DNA of 64,000 bases. Origin: Subsaximicrobium wynnwilliamsii (lineage in GTDB: Bacteria; Bacteroidota; Bacteroidia; Flavobacteriales; Flavobacteriaceae). Below are positions 53,727 through 62,096 of this stretch, one piece after another. The notes beneath the pieces were generated by a model. It ran no database searches and was not told the DNA's origin. It worked only from the letters and a program-made list of their open reading frames with translations. A program made the translations under genes and the position numbers. Each line of letters starts with the position of its first letter. Position 1 is the stretch's first letter. Where the stretch lies: the NCBI RefSeq assembly GCF_007997225.1, contig NZ_VORM01000002.1:186001-250000 (forward strand), given 5' to 3'.

Positions 53727-54814
53727 ATACTACTGAACAAGAACTAAAGGAACGTATTAAGGAGCTTACTTGCCTCTACGAGGTGTCTTCCATAATTAGT
53801 CATGCCAATTACGAACTCATCCAAGACACTTTGAAGGCGATTGCCTTTAGTTTGAAAAAGGCATTCCAATATCCCGAAAAAACCGATATTACCATAAATA
53901 CCAGCGTATTTTCATTTAGCACCAAAGCCATTCAAGATCCAGCCATAACACTGCGGTCTAATGTGCTCGTCTTCAATAAAAACAAAGGGCAGATCATAGC
54001 TCATGCCTTGGCTTCAGAATTCAAGCCGACTGATTTCCCGAAGGAGGAACAATTACTCTTGGATAATGTGGCGCTCAAACTGGGCAGTCTCTTTGAGCGC
54101 ATAGAAATTGAAACTAATGAACGCTCCCTTAAGCGGCAAATGGAACGTGCAGACCGATTGGGTATCTTGGGTGAAATCACTGCGGGTATAGCCCATGAGC
54201 TCAACACCCCTTTGGCAAACATTCTCGGTTTTGCCGAATTATTACAAAACGAGCTCAAAAACGATCCCAAACATGCCGAGGATTTGGATAAAATCATCCA
54301 AAATGCCATATTTTCACGAGAAGTGGTCAAAAACTTAATGTTCTTTGCCTGTGAAATGCCTCAGGAAATGAAACGGGTCAACATCATCCCGAACATCAAA
54401 AATGCCATCCATCTTTTGGATGCCACCTTTAGAAAGGAAAAGATAAAATACTTGGTAAAAATTGATGCAGAAGAATTGTGGCTTCGTGCAGATCCCATAC
54501 AGATCACACAGATTTTCTTTAATTTGTTGATCAATGCCATTTATTTCTCCCCGGAAAATGGATTGGTTGAAATTGAGGCGCATCAAAGCGAAACAGACAT
54601 CATCCTTAAAATAGCAGATGAAGGCAAAGGATTTACTGCGGAAGCTTTAGAGCGTATTTTCGAACCCTTTTTCTCAACAAAGCCCATGGGAGACGGTTCT
54701 GGTCTGGGCCTAAGTGTGGTGCATGGCATCATTACCTCTCATAAAGGTACCATAGTTGCTGAAAATAACAGTAAAAATGGGGCTACCTTCACCATAACCT
54801 TACCTAAAAATTAA
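53723..54814 (+). CDS. Soluble sensor histidine kinase
   Basis: A 363-aa cytosolic kinase without membrane helices. Residues about 1-130 form a GAF-like sensing part starting ELTCLYEVSSIISHANYELI. The H-box is EITAGIAHELNTPLANILGF with phospho-acceptor His158, the N-box FFNLLINAIYFSPE, and the G-boxes ADEGKGFTAE and GDGSGLGLSVVHGI. This H-box group (HELNTPL) is typical of NtrB-like kinases that pair with sigma-54 activators, here the next gene after only three bases. Translational coupling to the MscS gene suggests the kinase may respond to envelope state; this is inference. Confidence 0.92.
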   Translation: MNTTEQELKERIKELTCLYEVSSIISHANYELIQDTLKAIAFSLKKAFQYPEKTDITINTSVFSFSTKAIQDPAITLRSNVLVFNKNKGQIIAHALASEFKPTDFPKEEQLLLDNVALKLGSLFERIEIETNERSLKRQMERADRLGILGEITAGIAHELNTPLANILGFAELLQNELKNDPKHAEDLDKIIQNAIFSREVVKNLMFFACEMPQEMKRVNIIPNIKNAIHLLDATFRKEKIKYLVKIDAEELWLRADPIQITQIFFNLLINAIYFSPENGLVEIEAHQSETDIILKIADEGKGFTAEALERIFEPFFSTKPMGDGSGLGLSVVHGIITSHKGTIVAENNSKNGATFTITLPKN

Positions 54815-54817
54815 CGC

Positions 54818-56146
54818 ATGCAATTACGCAAGGAAAACATACTAATAGTTGATGATGATATCAATATACTTGAACTCTTGCAGCGACATTTGCAGTCTTG
54901 GGATTACCATAGCTTCAAAGCCGTTTCGGTCAAGGAAGCCGTTGCCATTTTGCGGGATACTAAAATCGATTTATTGATTACCGATTTAAGAATGCCTGAA
55001 ATTGACGGGTTTGAGCTCATCAAATTTGTTTCTGAGCATTATCCGGGGCTCCCTAAATTGATGGTTACCGGCTATCCTTCGGTTCAAGATTCGCTTACCG
55101 CTATCAAATCGGGAGTGGTGGGCTATTTAACAAAGCCCTTTACTAAAGCCGAGTTGAAGTCGGCCATCGCCGCATCCCTGGCGGCTTCGGAAAAAGAAAT
55201 AGCTCCTTCCTCAAAGCCTTCCGCAGCAAAAAATGAGGCTTATGGAGACATTATTGGTGCTTCAGAAAAAATCCGGGATGTCATCCAAATTATTGAACGG
55301 GTCAAAAATAACAAAGCAACGGTTTTTATCAAAGGCGAGAGCGGCACTGGGAAAGAGCTTGTGGCGCGTGCCATTCATTATCAGGGCCAATTTTCACGTG
55401 CACCATTTATTGCAGTCAACTGTGGCGCCATTCCAGAAAATCTGTTGGAATCGGAATTGTTTGGCTATGTCAAAGGTGCTTTTACAGGTGCCGATACCAA
55501 CCGCAATGGCTTTTTTCAAGCGGCCGATGGGGGCAGTATTTTTCTGGATGAAATAGGCAATGCCTCCTTGGCTGTGCAATCCCGATTGTTACGGGTGCTG
55601 CAAGAGAAAGAAGTGATCAAGGTGGGGGCCACTAAATCAGAACCCGTAGATGTGCGTATCATCGCTGCCACCAATAGCGACCTGGGTGATATGATTCAGA
55701 AAAAGAGTTTTAGGGAAGATCTGTTTTACCGTTTGACTGTGGTTGAAATTGAGGTGGCACCACTTCGTCAACGCAAGGATGATATTGTACCTTTGGTCAA
55801 TAAATTCTTGTTCAAGTACGGTGTGGAATACAAAGACCGCTATGTGAAGATCGCTCCAGAAGTTATGGCGATTCTAAAACGTTACGACTGGCCAGGTAAT
55901 ATTAGGGAACTGGAGAACATCATTCAACGCGCGGTGATCATGTGCGATAAAATAATTGAATTAGAGCATCTGCCAGACCATTTAAAATATAAGCTTAAAC
56001 TTTCTAGCGATGTACTGTTGCCTCTTAAAGATATAGAAAGACAGTATATCGAAAAGGTGTTAAGAGCCACGGGAAACAATAAAACCAAAGCTGCAGAAAT
56101 CCTGCAAATAGACCGCAAGACCATTCGGCAAAAATTAGCCGAGTAA
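54818..56146 (+). CDS. NtrC-type sigma-54 dependent response regulator
   Basis: A 442-aa activator with three domains. The receiver (about 1-125) has DDD at 12-14, phospho-acceptor Asp56 (LLITDLRMP) and Lys near 107 (LTKPF). The AAA+ domain (about 145-375) has Walker A GESGTGKELVAR, the sigma-54-contacting GAFTGA loop (GYVKGAFTGAD), Walker B IFLDEIGN and the arginine-finger region. The Fis-type HTH ends the protein (KTKAAEILQIDRKTIRQKL). It is the third gene of the MscS-kinase-activator operon. A candidate -24/-12 site lies 138 bases after its stop. Confidence 0.95.
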   Translation: MQLRKENILIVDDDINILELLQRHLQSWDYHSFKAVSVKEAVAILRDTKIDLLITDLRMPEIDGFELIKFVSEHYPGLPKLMVTGYPSVQDSLTAIKSGVVGYLTKPFTKAELKSAIAASLAASEKEIAPSSKPSAAKNEAYGDIIGASEKIRDVIQIIERVKNNKATVFIKGESGTGKELVARAIHYQGQFSRAPFIAVNCGAIPENLLESELFGYVKGAFTGADTNRNGFFQAADGGSIFLDEIGNASLAVQSRLLRVLQEKEVIKVGATKSEPVDVRIIAATNSDLGDMIQKKSFREDLFYRLTVVEIEVAPLRQRKDDIVPLVNKFLFKYGVEYKDRYVKIAPEVMAILKRYDWPGNIRELENIIQRAVIMCDKIIELEHLPDHLKYKLKLSSDVLLPLKDIERQYIEKVLRATGNNKTKAAEILQIDRKTIRQKLAE

Positions 56147-56283
56147 TGGCCTAAATAAGCGATACATTCGCACCCAGTTGGGTAATTTAGTACCGCATGA
56201 AAAAATATGTTTAATTTCTAAAAAACATGTAAATCATTTATTTCCAAGGAGTTAATTGTTTTTGATTCACATTTGAGTATTTA

Positions 56284-56298
56284 TGGTATGGGCATTGC
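56284..56298 (+). promoter_or_regulatory. Candidate sigma-54 promoter TGGTATGGGCATTGC
   Basis: Matches the -24/-12 pattern TGGCACG-N4-TTGC with correct spacing: TGG, A, G and TTGC fit; two positions differ. It lies 34 bases ahead of the Cys-rich small gene and right after an NtrC-type activator gene. Spacing is strict for this sigma factor, so the match is notable, but one site of 15 bases can occur by chance. Confidence 0.45.
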
Positions 56299-56331
56299 CT
56301 TTAAAGACTTGAAAATGATAAAAATTGAATT

Positions 56332-56508
56332 ATGCGCTCAAATGATTTTAATATATGCCCATCATGTTCATATCTCAATACTTGTGTATTGACTGCTCAT
56401 AAGGACACCGTTTGGTCATGTAGCGAATTTGAGGAAATGAAACCTCTAAAAGCTAAAAATACCCCAGTAAAGAAACCAGTGCCGCAATTTTTACATTTTA
56501 ACCACTAA
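56332..56508 (+). CDS. Small four-cysteine protein
   Basis: A 58-aa protein read directly from the sequence (ATG 56332, TAA 56506-56508), starting MRSNDFNICPSCSYLNTCVL. Its cysteines lie at 9, 12, 18 and 30 (C-x2-C-x5-C-x11-C), with WSCSEFEE around the last. This arrangement fits a zinc ribbon or a small Fe-S site. The C-terminal half is basic and proline-rich. I recall similar short proteins in Flavobacteriaceae but no named function. It follows the candidate sigma-54 site and precedes a 42-codon gene by 10 bases. Confidence 0.65.
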   Translation: MRSNDFNICPSCSYLNTCVLTAHKDTVWSCSEFEEMKPLKAKNTPVKKPVPQFLHFNH

Positions 56509-56518
56509 AAATAAAAGA

Positions 56519-56647
56519 ATGATATCCAAGAAAATAATCAAAAAACTAAGAGAATTAATGCCATCTGGCAAGCTTGTTCAAGTGCGTCCCATTCCCATTG
56601 AAAATTTGGGAAATCACAAAATTTTTAAAAGAACACGATTGAGATAA
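56519..56647 (+). CDS. Small basic protein
   Basis: A 42-aa lysine- and arginine-rich peptide (MISKKIIKKLRELMPSGKLV, then QVRPIPIENLGNHKIF) ending at TAA 56645-56647. It lies between the Cys-rich gene and gdhA, on the same strand, 10 bases after the former. The high basic content suggests nucleic-acid or ribosome contact, but no family was recognised. It may be a leader peptide or a real small protein. Confidence 0.5.
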   Translation: MISKKIIKKLRELMPSGKLVQVRPIPIENLGNHKIFKRTRLR

Positions 56648-56692
56648 AAGCATACCGAAAAACAAAATAACAAAAAATTAAACAAGAATTAC

Positions 56693-57991
56693 ATGACACT
56701 AGTAGCAGATCAAAAGAAACAGAAGAAACCAGCCGTAAGAGGCATGATGGAAAATGTTATGGAGCAGTTCAACAGTGCTGCAGACCAAATCAATTTGCAC
56801 CCTAACATACGTAAGATCCTTAGTATTACCAATAATGAGATCGTTGTCAATTTCCCTGTAAAAATGGATAATGGCGAAGTAGAGATCTTTAGAGGCTATC
56901 GTGTACAGCACAATAATGCATTGGGGCCTTATAAAGGAGGTTTGCGTTACCACCCAACTGTTGATATCGATGCAGCACGCGCTTTGGCAATGTGGATGAC
57001 CTGGAAGACCTCTTTGGCAGGATTGCCTTACGGTGGAGGTAAAGGTGGCATCCAACTAGATCCTTCAAAATATTCCAAAGACGAATTGGAGCGTATCACA
57101 AGACGTTTCACATTTGCTTTGGCAGATAATATTGGACCAGAGCATGATATACCGGCTCCAGACATTAACACCAATAGCCAAACCATGGCTTGGATGGCCG
57201 ACACTTACATGAGTACAAGACCACCTGCAGAGCGTACCGCTAACCAGCATGTGGTTACCGGTAAGCCAGAAGGCAGTGGCGGACTCGAAGGCAGAGATAG
57301 AGCTACAGGTTATGGCGTTTATTTAACCATTAAGTTTTGGGCCGAAAAGAACGAAATGACTTTAAAGAACAAGAGATTCATCGTTCAAGGTTTTGGCAAT
57401 GTTGGGTATTGGGCAGCGCATTTTCTTGAAAATGAAGGTGCTAAATTAGTTGCCGTTCAAGATGCTTATGGCAGTATTGAAAACCAAGATGGAATCAATG
57501 TGGCATCGCTTTTCAATTATGTACAAGCTCACAAAGGCAGTTTTGTTGATTTTCCAGATGCAGACCCTATAGATAAAGATTCTTTTTTTGGTACCGATTG
57601 TGACATTTGCATCCCTGCAGCATTGGGCAACCAAATCACAAAAGAAAACGCGTCTCAACTCAAGGCGACACTTATTGCTGAAGGCGCCAATGGCCCAATA
57701 AATGTGGAAGGTGAGAAAGCATTGTTGAAACTTGGCAAAACCATCATTCCAGATATTCTTTGTAATTCTGGTGGTGTGATTGGTAGCTATTTTGAATGGC
57801 TGCAAAACCGAAACGGTGAACTTTGGCAATTGGATGAGGTCATGGTCAAATTGGATAAGAAACTCAATGAGTCCTTCAATAAGGTCTGGGAATATTCACA
57901 ACGCAGATCCATGGATATGAGAACTGCCGCTTATTGTATCGCTATTGAGCGTATTGAAAAAGCGTATGTGCAAAGAGGTATATTCCCATAA
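56693..57991 (+). CDS. gdhA: Glutamate dehydrogenase (Glu/Leu/Phe/Val dehydrogenase family)
   Basis: A 432-aa dehydrogenase that interconverts glutamate with 2-oxoglutarate and ammonia. The substrate domain has GYRVQHNNALGPYKGGLRYH and the catalytic lysine region LPYGGGKGGIQLDPSKY; the dinucleotide-binding domain has the glycine-rich fingerprint RFIVQGFGNVGYWAAHFLEN. The nearby aspartate in VPAPDINTNSQTM-like motif (IPAPDINTNSQTM) completes the site. The length fits the hexameric NAD/NADP class of about 420-430 aa. It is part of the run with the two small genes and the GreA/B-like gene; control by the upstream sigma-54 activator would fit a nitrogen link. Confidence 0.95.
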   Translation: MTLVADQKKQKKPAVRGMMENVMEQFNSAADQINLHPNIRKILSITNNEIVVNFPVKMDNGEVEIFRGYRVQHNNALGPYKGGLRYHPTVDIDAARALAMWMTWKTSLAGLPYGGGKGGIQLDPSKYSKDELERITRRFTFALADNIGPEHDIPAPDINTNSQTMAWMADTYMSTRPPAERTANQHVVTGKPEGSGGLEGRDRATGYGVYLTIKFWAEKNEMTLKNKRFIVQGFGNVGYWAAHFLENEGAKLVAVQDAYGSIENQDGINVASLFNYVQAHKGSFVDFPDADPIDKDSFFGTDCDICIPAALGNQITKENASQLKATLIAEGANGPINVEGEKALLKLGKTIIPDILCNSGGVIGSYFEWLQNRNGELWQLDEVMVKLDKKLNESFNKVWEYSQRRSMDMRTAAYCIAIERIEKAYVQRGIFP

Positions 57992-58013
57992 ATAGATCAA
58001 TGCAAAAGTCATA

Positions 58014-58433
58014 ATGAAGTACGGAAGCTTAATATTGGAAAAAAAAGAGTATGTCTACCTAAAGCGTATTCTCAATATATCTGGCTATGTTGGCGACCAT
58101 GAGACCCAAAAGTCTTTGGTAAAATTGGCCGAGGAACTTAAAACAGCTCATATCGTGGACGAGGAAAAAATGCCAAAAGATGTAGTGCGCTTTAATAGCC
58201 ACGTCAAGGTGTCGTCAGACAAGGGCTGGGAGCGTGCGTTTCAAGTTGTGATTCCGGTGGATAAGGATTTTAAGCTAAATAAGATCTCTGTCTTAACGCC
58301 CATGGGATCAGTATTATTGGGCTATTCTGAAAGTGATACCGTAGATTGGAATTTACCTGGTGGTAACGAAAAATTGAAAATTACCAGCGTTCGCCATGAA
58401 GAAACCTATAATGGCATAGACATTACTTTGTAA
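58014..58433 (+). CDS. GreA/GreB-like (Rnk-type) regulator
   Basis: A 139-aa protein with the C-terminal FKBP-like domain of GreA/GreB and Rnk: RFNSHVKVSSDKGWERAFQV, then LTPMGSVLLGYSESDTVDWN. It has a shortened N-terminal segment rather than the long Gre coiled coil, so it probably binds RNA polymerase near the secondary channel without the full transcript-cleavage finger, as Rnk does. It follows gdhA by 22 bases and is ended by a hairpin at 58441, suggesting the end of the operon. Confidence 0.88.
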   Translation: MKYGSLILEKKEYVYLKRILNISGYVGDHETQKSLVKLAEELKTAHIVDEEKMPKDVVRFNSHVKVSSDKGWERAFQVVIPVDKDFKLNKISVLTPMGSVLLGYSESDTVDWNLPGGNEKLKITSVRHEETYNGIDITL

Positions 58434-58440
58434 ATAATTG

Positions 58441-58465
58441 GGTTGTGCCCGTTTGTGGCACAACC
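58441..58465 (+). terminator. Hairpin after the GreA/B-like gene
   Basis: GGTTGTGCC (58441-58449) pairs perfectly with GGCACAACC (58457-58465); loop CGTTTGT. The following TTGATTTT is a weak T-run. Confidence 0.6.
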
Positions 58466-58529
58466 TTGATTTTCAAACTCCATTTTGATTTTAAATGAAA
58501 ATTTAAAATAGCGATTTTTGAAGATCTTT

Positions 58530-58991
58530 ATGAGTGAGATTCAGGAACTAAAAAAATTTGAAACCATGAAAGCAAAACCTTTAGAAGTATTTGATCATGA
58601 TACCGACGTTGATACTACCCATAAAAACAATTCCATTGAGCTGGATCATTGGATCAATCATTTGAGTTCCATCAAAAAAGAGTTGTTCAATCTTGTTGAG
58701 CTATGCAGTGCAGATTTAAACTTAGGCAAAGCTGAGAATGATGTGTTGAAGCGCCTTCAGAAGAAAGAAGATGAAAATGAGAATTTGTTGAATGCCATGT
58801 TGAGTTATTCAACTTCAAGAACCAATATCATTGAGTGTGAAGATACCCAATGCGACATATTTTACATTGCCGAGCATGAAACCTACAGAAGTAGCTATGA
58901 CTATCAGATTGATAAATACCAAGGCTTAAAAGATAGATTCTTCAAGGAAGAGCATGGCAAAATCTCCCTAATTGAAGTACCTAAAAAATAG
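58530..58991 (+). CDS. Hypothetical protein, soluble, helical
   Basis: A 153-aa protein with no signal peptide or membrane helix. I do not recognise its family. The middle part (about 45-100) is predicted helical and charged (SIELDHWINHLSSIKKELFN, LQKKEDENENLLNAMLSYS), and the C-terminal third contains two cysteines in CEDTQCDIFY and EHETYRSSYDYQIDKYQGLK. The ATG at 58530 is chosen over a TTG at 58518. It is on the same strand as gdhA but separated by a hairpin, so it may be transcribed on its own. Confidence 0.6.
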   Translation: MSEIQELKKFETMKAKPLEVFDHDTDVDTTHKNNSIELDHWINHLSSIKKELFNLVELCSADLNLGKAENDVLKRLQKKEDENENLLNAMLSYSTSRTNIIECEDTQCDIFYIAEHETYRSSYDYQIDKYQGLKDRFFKEEHGKISLIEVPKK

Positions 58992-59332
58992 GGAAAGTTG
59001 TAGCGACTTTGTCTTCAAATGATGATAATGTCTTAGTGCCCATGCACTATACATGCCAAAGTGAAGTTTAAAGGCTATAGTGAACCAAAATCCAGTTTTA
59101 ATGATGCGTTTAGCTGGGCACCAATTAAGAGTTTGAGACTATAGCATTAAGATATTTTTTTGTTTTTTGTTTTTCGATGAATATGGCAATACTTAGATAA
59201 TTCTTATCTTTTTATTGTCATATTCTTATTTAAGACCTTTCCTAAAAAATAATGGTTTGTAAAAGGTAAATACAAATTTATGCTGAAATAATAGCCTTAA
59301 CATTGTAACTTTGCACTACAAAAGCATCAATT
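58992..59332. other. Intergenic stretch before era
   Basis: AT-rich, stop-rich sequence. TAACTTTG at 59306-59313, 20 bases ahead of era, matches the -7 consensus, but I saw no TTTG at the right distance. No RNA gene was found. Confidence 0.45.
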
Positions 59333-60214
59333 ATGGCACATAAAGCAGGTTTCGTAAATATTATAGGCAATCCCAACGTGGGGAAATCCACTTTGATGAA
59401 TGCCTTTGTGGGCGAAAAATTGTCCATCATTACCTCTAAGGCACAAACCACGAGGCACCGTATTTTGGGCATTGTAAATGGCGAGGATTTCCAGATGATC
59501 CTAAGCGATACGCCAGGCATCATCAAACCCGCTTATGAGTTGCAGGCGTCAATGATGGATTTCGTTAAATCTGCCTTTGACGATGCCGATATCTTGGTGT
59601 ACATGGTAGAGATTGGCGAACAGGAACTCAAGGATGAGGCTTTCTTTGTAAAGATTACCAATTCTAAGATTCCGGTGTTGCTGCTGCTCAATAAAATTGA
59701 TAAGTCCAATCAAGAACAATTGGAAAGCCAAGTACAATTATGGACTCAAAAAGTACCCAATGCTGAAATTTTTCCCATCTCGGCCTTAGAAGGTTTCAAC
59801 GTCAAGGAAGTTTTTGAACGCATTGTGGAACTTTTACCAGAATCACCTGCCTTTTATCCCAAAGATCAATTGACCGATAAGCCAGAACGCTTTTTCGTTA
59901 ATGAAACCGTTAGGGAGAAAATCTTGATGCACTACAAAAAGGAAATCCCTTATGCAGTCGAAATCGATACTGAAGAGTTTTTTGAAGAGGAAACCATCAT
60001 CAAGATGCGCTCGGTAATCATGGTTGAACGTGAAACCCAAAAGGGCATCATCATTGGCCATAAGGGCGCAGCGCTCAAAAGAGTAGGTGTGGAAGCCAGA
60101 AAGGATCTCGAAAAATTCTTCGGCAAGCAAGTGCATCTCGAGCTATACGTAAAGGTCAACAAAAACTGGCGTAGTGACCAGAGACAGCTCAAGCGTTTCG
60201 GGTATAATAAATAA
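59333..60214 (+). CDS. era: GTPase Era
   Basis: Essential GTPase that binds 16S rRNA and assists 30S assembly. The 293-aa protein has G1 IIGNPNVGKSTLMNAF, G3 LSDTPGIIKPAYEL, G4 LLLNKIDKSNQEQ, and a C-terminal KH RNA-binding domain (MVERETQKGIIIGHKGAALK, then RVGVEARKDLEKFFGKQVHL). Length and domain order are standard. It stands alone; the M14 carboxypeptidase gene converges on it with only about 30 bases between the stops. Confidence 0.97.
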   Translation: MAHKAGFVNIIGNPNVGKSTLMNAFVGEKLSIITSKAQTTRHRILGIVNGEDFQMILSDTPGIIKPAYELQASMMDFVKSAFDDADILVYMVEIGEQELKDEAFFVKITNSKIPVLLLLNKIDKSNQEQLESQVQLWTQKVPNAEIFPISALEGFNVKEVFERIVELLPESPAFYPKDQLTDKPERFFVNETVREKILMHYKKEIPYAVEIDTEEFFEEETIIKMRSVIMVERETQKGIIIGHKGAALKRVGVEARKDLEKFFGKQVHLELYVKVNKNWRSDQRQLKRFGYNK

Positions 60215-60246
60215 ATTTTCTTTGATTTCGCGGAAGGCTCTTATGC

Positions 60247-61980
60247 TCAAAACACCCGATAGACCGGATAGTTCAAATGTGCCTGTTCATAATTCGGGCT
60301 TTGTTTGTGTAGCCAATCCAACTGTGCGTACCAATTATTGGCGAAGTCTTGATCCTTATTTTTTTTCTGAAGAAACTCTGCTTTCAAATTGGGATGTTTT
60401 TTCAATAATTCAGCGGCCATATCTTCCCATACGTAAGGCGAAAATCCTTCTTTCTGCTGAAGTATGGTATCAAAGAAATTCCAATTGAAAAACGAGTCGG
60501 TTGCTTGTGGCTCTAAGGTTTCCAAAAGGTAGCGTATCCCGTCTTGTTGGGTGCTAATGAAGTAATCGCCTTTGCGGAAGCTCATTTCTTTTTCAGAAGT
60601 TTCCACGTTCACATCATAATGCGCATAATGGCCTTCATAGGCAGCAGTTCGGGTATCGTAATCCTTGATGCGGTAAGCACTAACGCTAAAGCTCGTATCT
60701 CGCTTGAATTGGGTCATCTCAATCGCGTTGATTTTTAGAAGCTCAATGACCTGCCACCAACCTTGGGGGATCACATAAGCCTTCGGGATTTGAACTTCCA
60801 GACTTGGTTTGAAATAATTCTGATAAGCAACTGCTTTGGTAAACGGTTTGGAGCGATCATACTTTAAACGATCGGCTCCAGTTAGGGTACTCTTTATCAT
60901 TTGACCTTCATACCCTTTAAATTGCAAGGTTGACCTTTTACTGCTGTCCACTTCCCATTGTATGGGATAGCTGCTCTGGTTTTTAAAAGCTTCAAACGCA
61001 GCTTTTCGCAGTGCTGCAATTTTTTCCCCGTCTTTTTCGGTCAGTTCAATCATGCTTTTCATGAGCTCATAGGTGCCTTCAACGCGCTGTTTGTAGGGTT
61101 TGAGCATGTGTGTTTCTACCATCATGCCCAAACTATTCCAAAGCGTGGAGTAGCCAGTGGAATAACGTGGATGATCCATAAATTGGGAAAACCCTTTTTC
61201 TGGCACCGTATTGAAAACATTCACGTAGGGCGTAACGTCCCAGGATTTTTCAGTCAACTTTTGCTCTAAACCTGGCATCAATTCCTCATTGAGGTAAGTG
61301 CCCAGATTCCCGCCCAACTTATTGTGCTGCGTAAACAAGTGGGTCAAGGTATATTGATAATCGGCACCATTGCTTACGTGGTTATCAATAAACACATCGG
61401 GTTTTACCAAGTGGTAAATCTCAGCAAAGCTTCTGGCGTTTTTGGTATCACTTTTTATAAAATCGCGATTGAGGTCAAAATTGCGGGCGTTGCCTCTAAA
61501 ACCATACATTTTTGGGCCGTTTTGATTGGTTCTGGAAGTTGGGTTTCGGTTCAAGCTACCACCCACATTGTAAATGGGAATCGTTACCAATACGGTAGTT
61601 TTTGGCATCTCAATCTTACCCTGAACAATGTCCCTAAACAAGAGCATGGTCGCATCAATGCCGTCGGGCTCTCCAGGATGAATGCCATTATTGATGAGCA
61701 GGATGCGTTTGTTTTTTCTAATTTCGGTAAAATCAAAATCGGCATCTGCATTTACAGTCACTACATGCAATGGCATGCCCGAATCGGTACTGCCCATGGC
61801 CTTTAAATTGATTTCAGGATAAGTTTCGGCCAGACGCTCGTAGAAATTGATGGTTTCCTCGTAGGTCGCGGTCTCTGTGCCATTGGAACTTTCAAATTTG
61901 GTATTGAAATCAAAAGTTGCTTGTTTTTTTTCCGAAGAACACGCGTAAAAGAGAAGGAGAATGCAGCAGAATTTTTTCAT
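60247..61980 (-). CDS. M14 family zinc carboxypeptidase lipoprotein
   Basis: A 577-aa secreted zinc peptidase (LLLFYACSSEKK lipobox) of the M14 family. Zinc ligands are visible as INNGIHPGEPDGIDATMLLF (HxxE) and DNHVSNGADYQY (His), with the catalytic Glu in GMMVETHMLKPYK. A C-terminal beta domain follows. The ATG at 61980 (MKKFCCI) gives the right signal; the open frame to 62004 overlaps the leader of the divergent CtlX gene. It probably trims peptides in the envelope or medium. Confidence 0.9.
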   Translation of the reverse strand: MKKFCCILLLFYACSSEKKQATFDFNTKFESSNGTETATYEETINFYERLAETYPEINLKAMGSTDSGMPLHVVTVNADADFDFTEIRKNKRILLINNGIHPGEPDGIDATMLLFRDIVQGKIEMPKTTVLVTIPIYNVGGSLNRNPTSRTNQNGPKMYGFRGNARNFDLNRDFIKSDTKNARSFAEIYHLVKPDVFIDNHVSNGADYQYTLTHLFTQHNKLGGNLGTYLNEELMPGLEQKLTEKSWDVTPYVNVFNTVPEKGFSQFMDHPRYSTGYSTLWNSLGMMVETHMLKPYKQRVEGTYELMKSMIELTEKDGEKIAALRKAAFEAFKNQSSYPIQWEVDSSKRSTLQFKGYEGQMIKSTLTGADRLKYDRSKPFTKAVAYQNYFKPSLEVQIPKAYVIPQGWWQVIELLKINAIEMTQFKRDTSFSVSAYRIKDYDTRTAAYEGHYAHYDVNVETSEKEMSFRKGDYFISTQQDGIRYLLETLEPQATDSFFNWNFFDTILQQKEGFSPYVWEDMAAELLKKHPNLKAEFLQKKNKDQDFANNWYAQLDWLHKQSPNYEQAHLNYPVYRVF

Positions 61981-62096
61981 GGAATGGTGTTTAAATGCCT
62001 TCAAAATTAATCAAAAATAGGCTAATAAATTTGTGCTGTATTTGCAGGAGGTTCGCCCCTAAAATCCTTAATTTTGCAGATCAATTCATTTTAGAT

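Noticed and set aside
58456-58470. TGGCAC...TTGA resembling a sigma-54 promoter before the 153-aa protein
   Set aside because: The spacing is one base short and it lies within a terminator hairpin; sigma-54 sites do not tolerate such a change.
61995-62096. N-terminal extension of CtlX
   Set aside because: The extension crosses the divergent promoter region and a good -7 box, and family members start at MSQITNTILM-like sequence.
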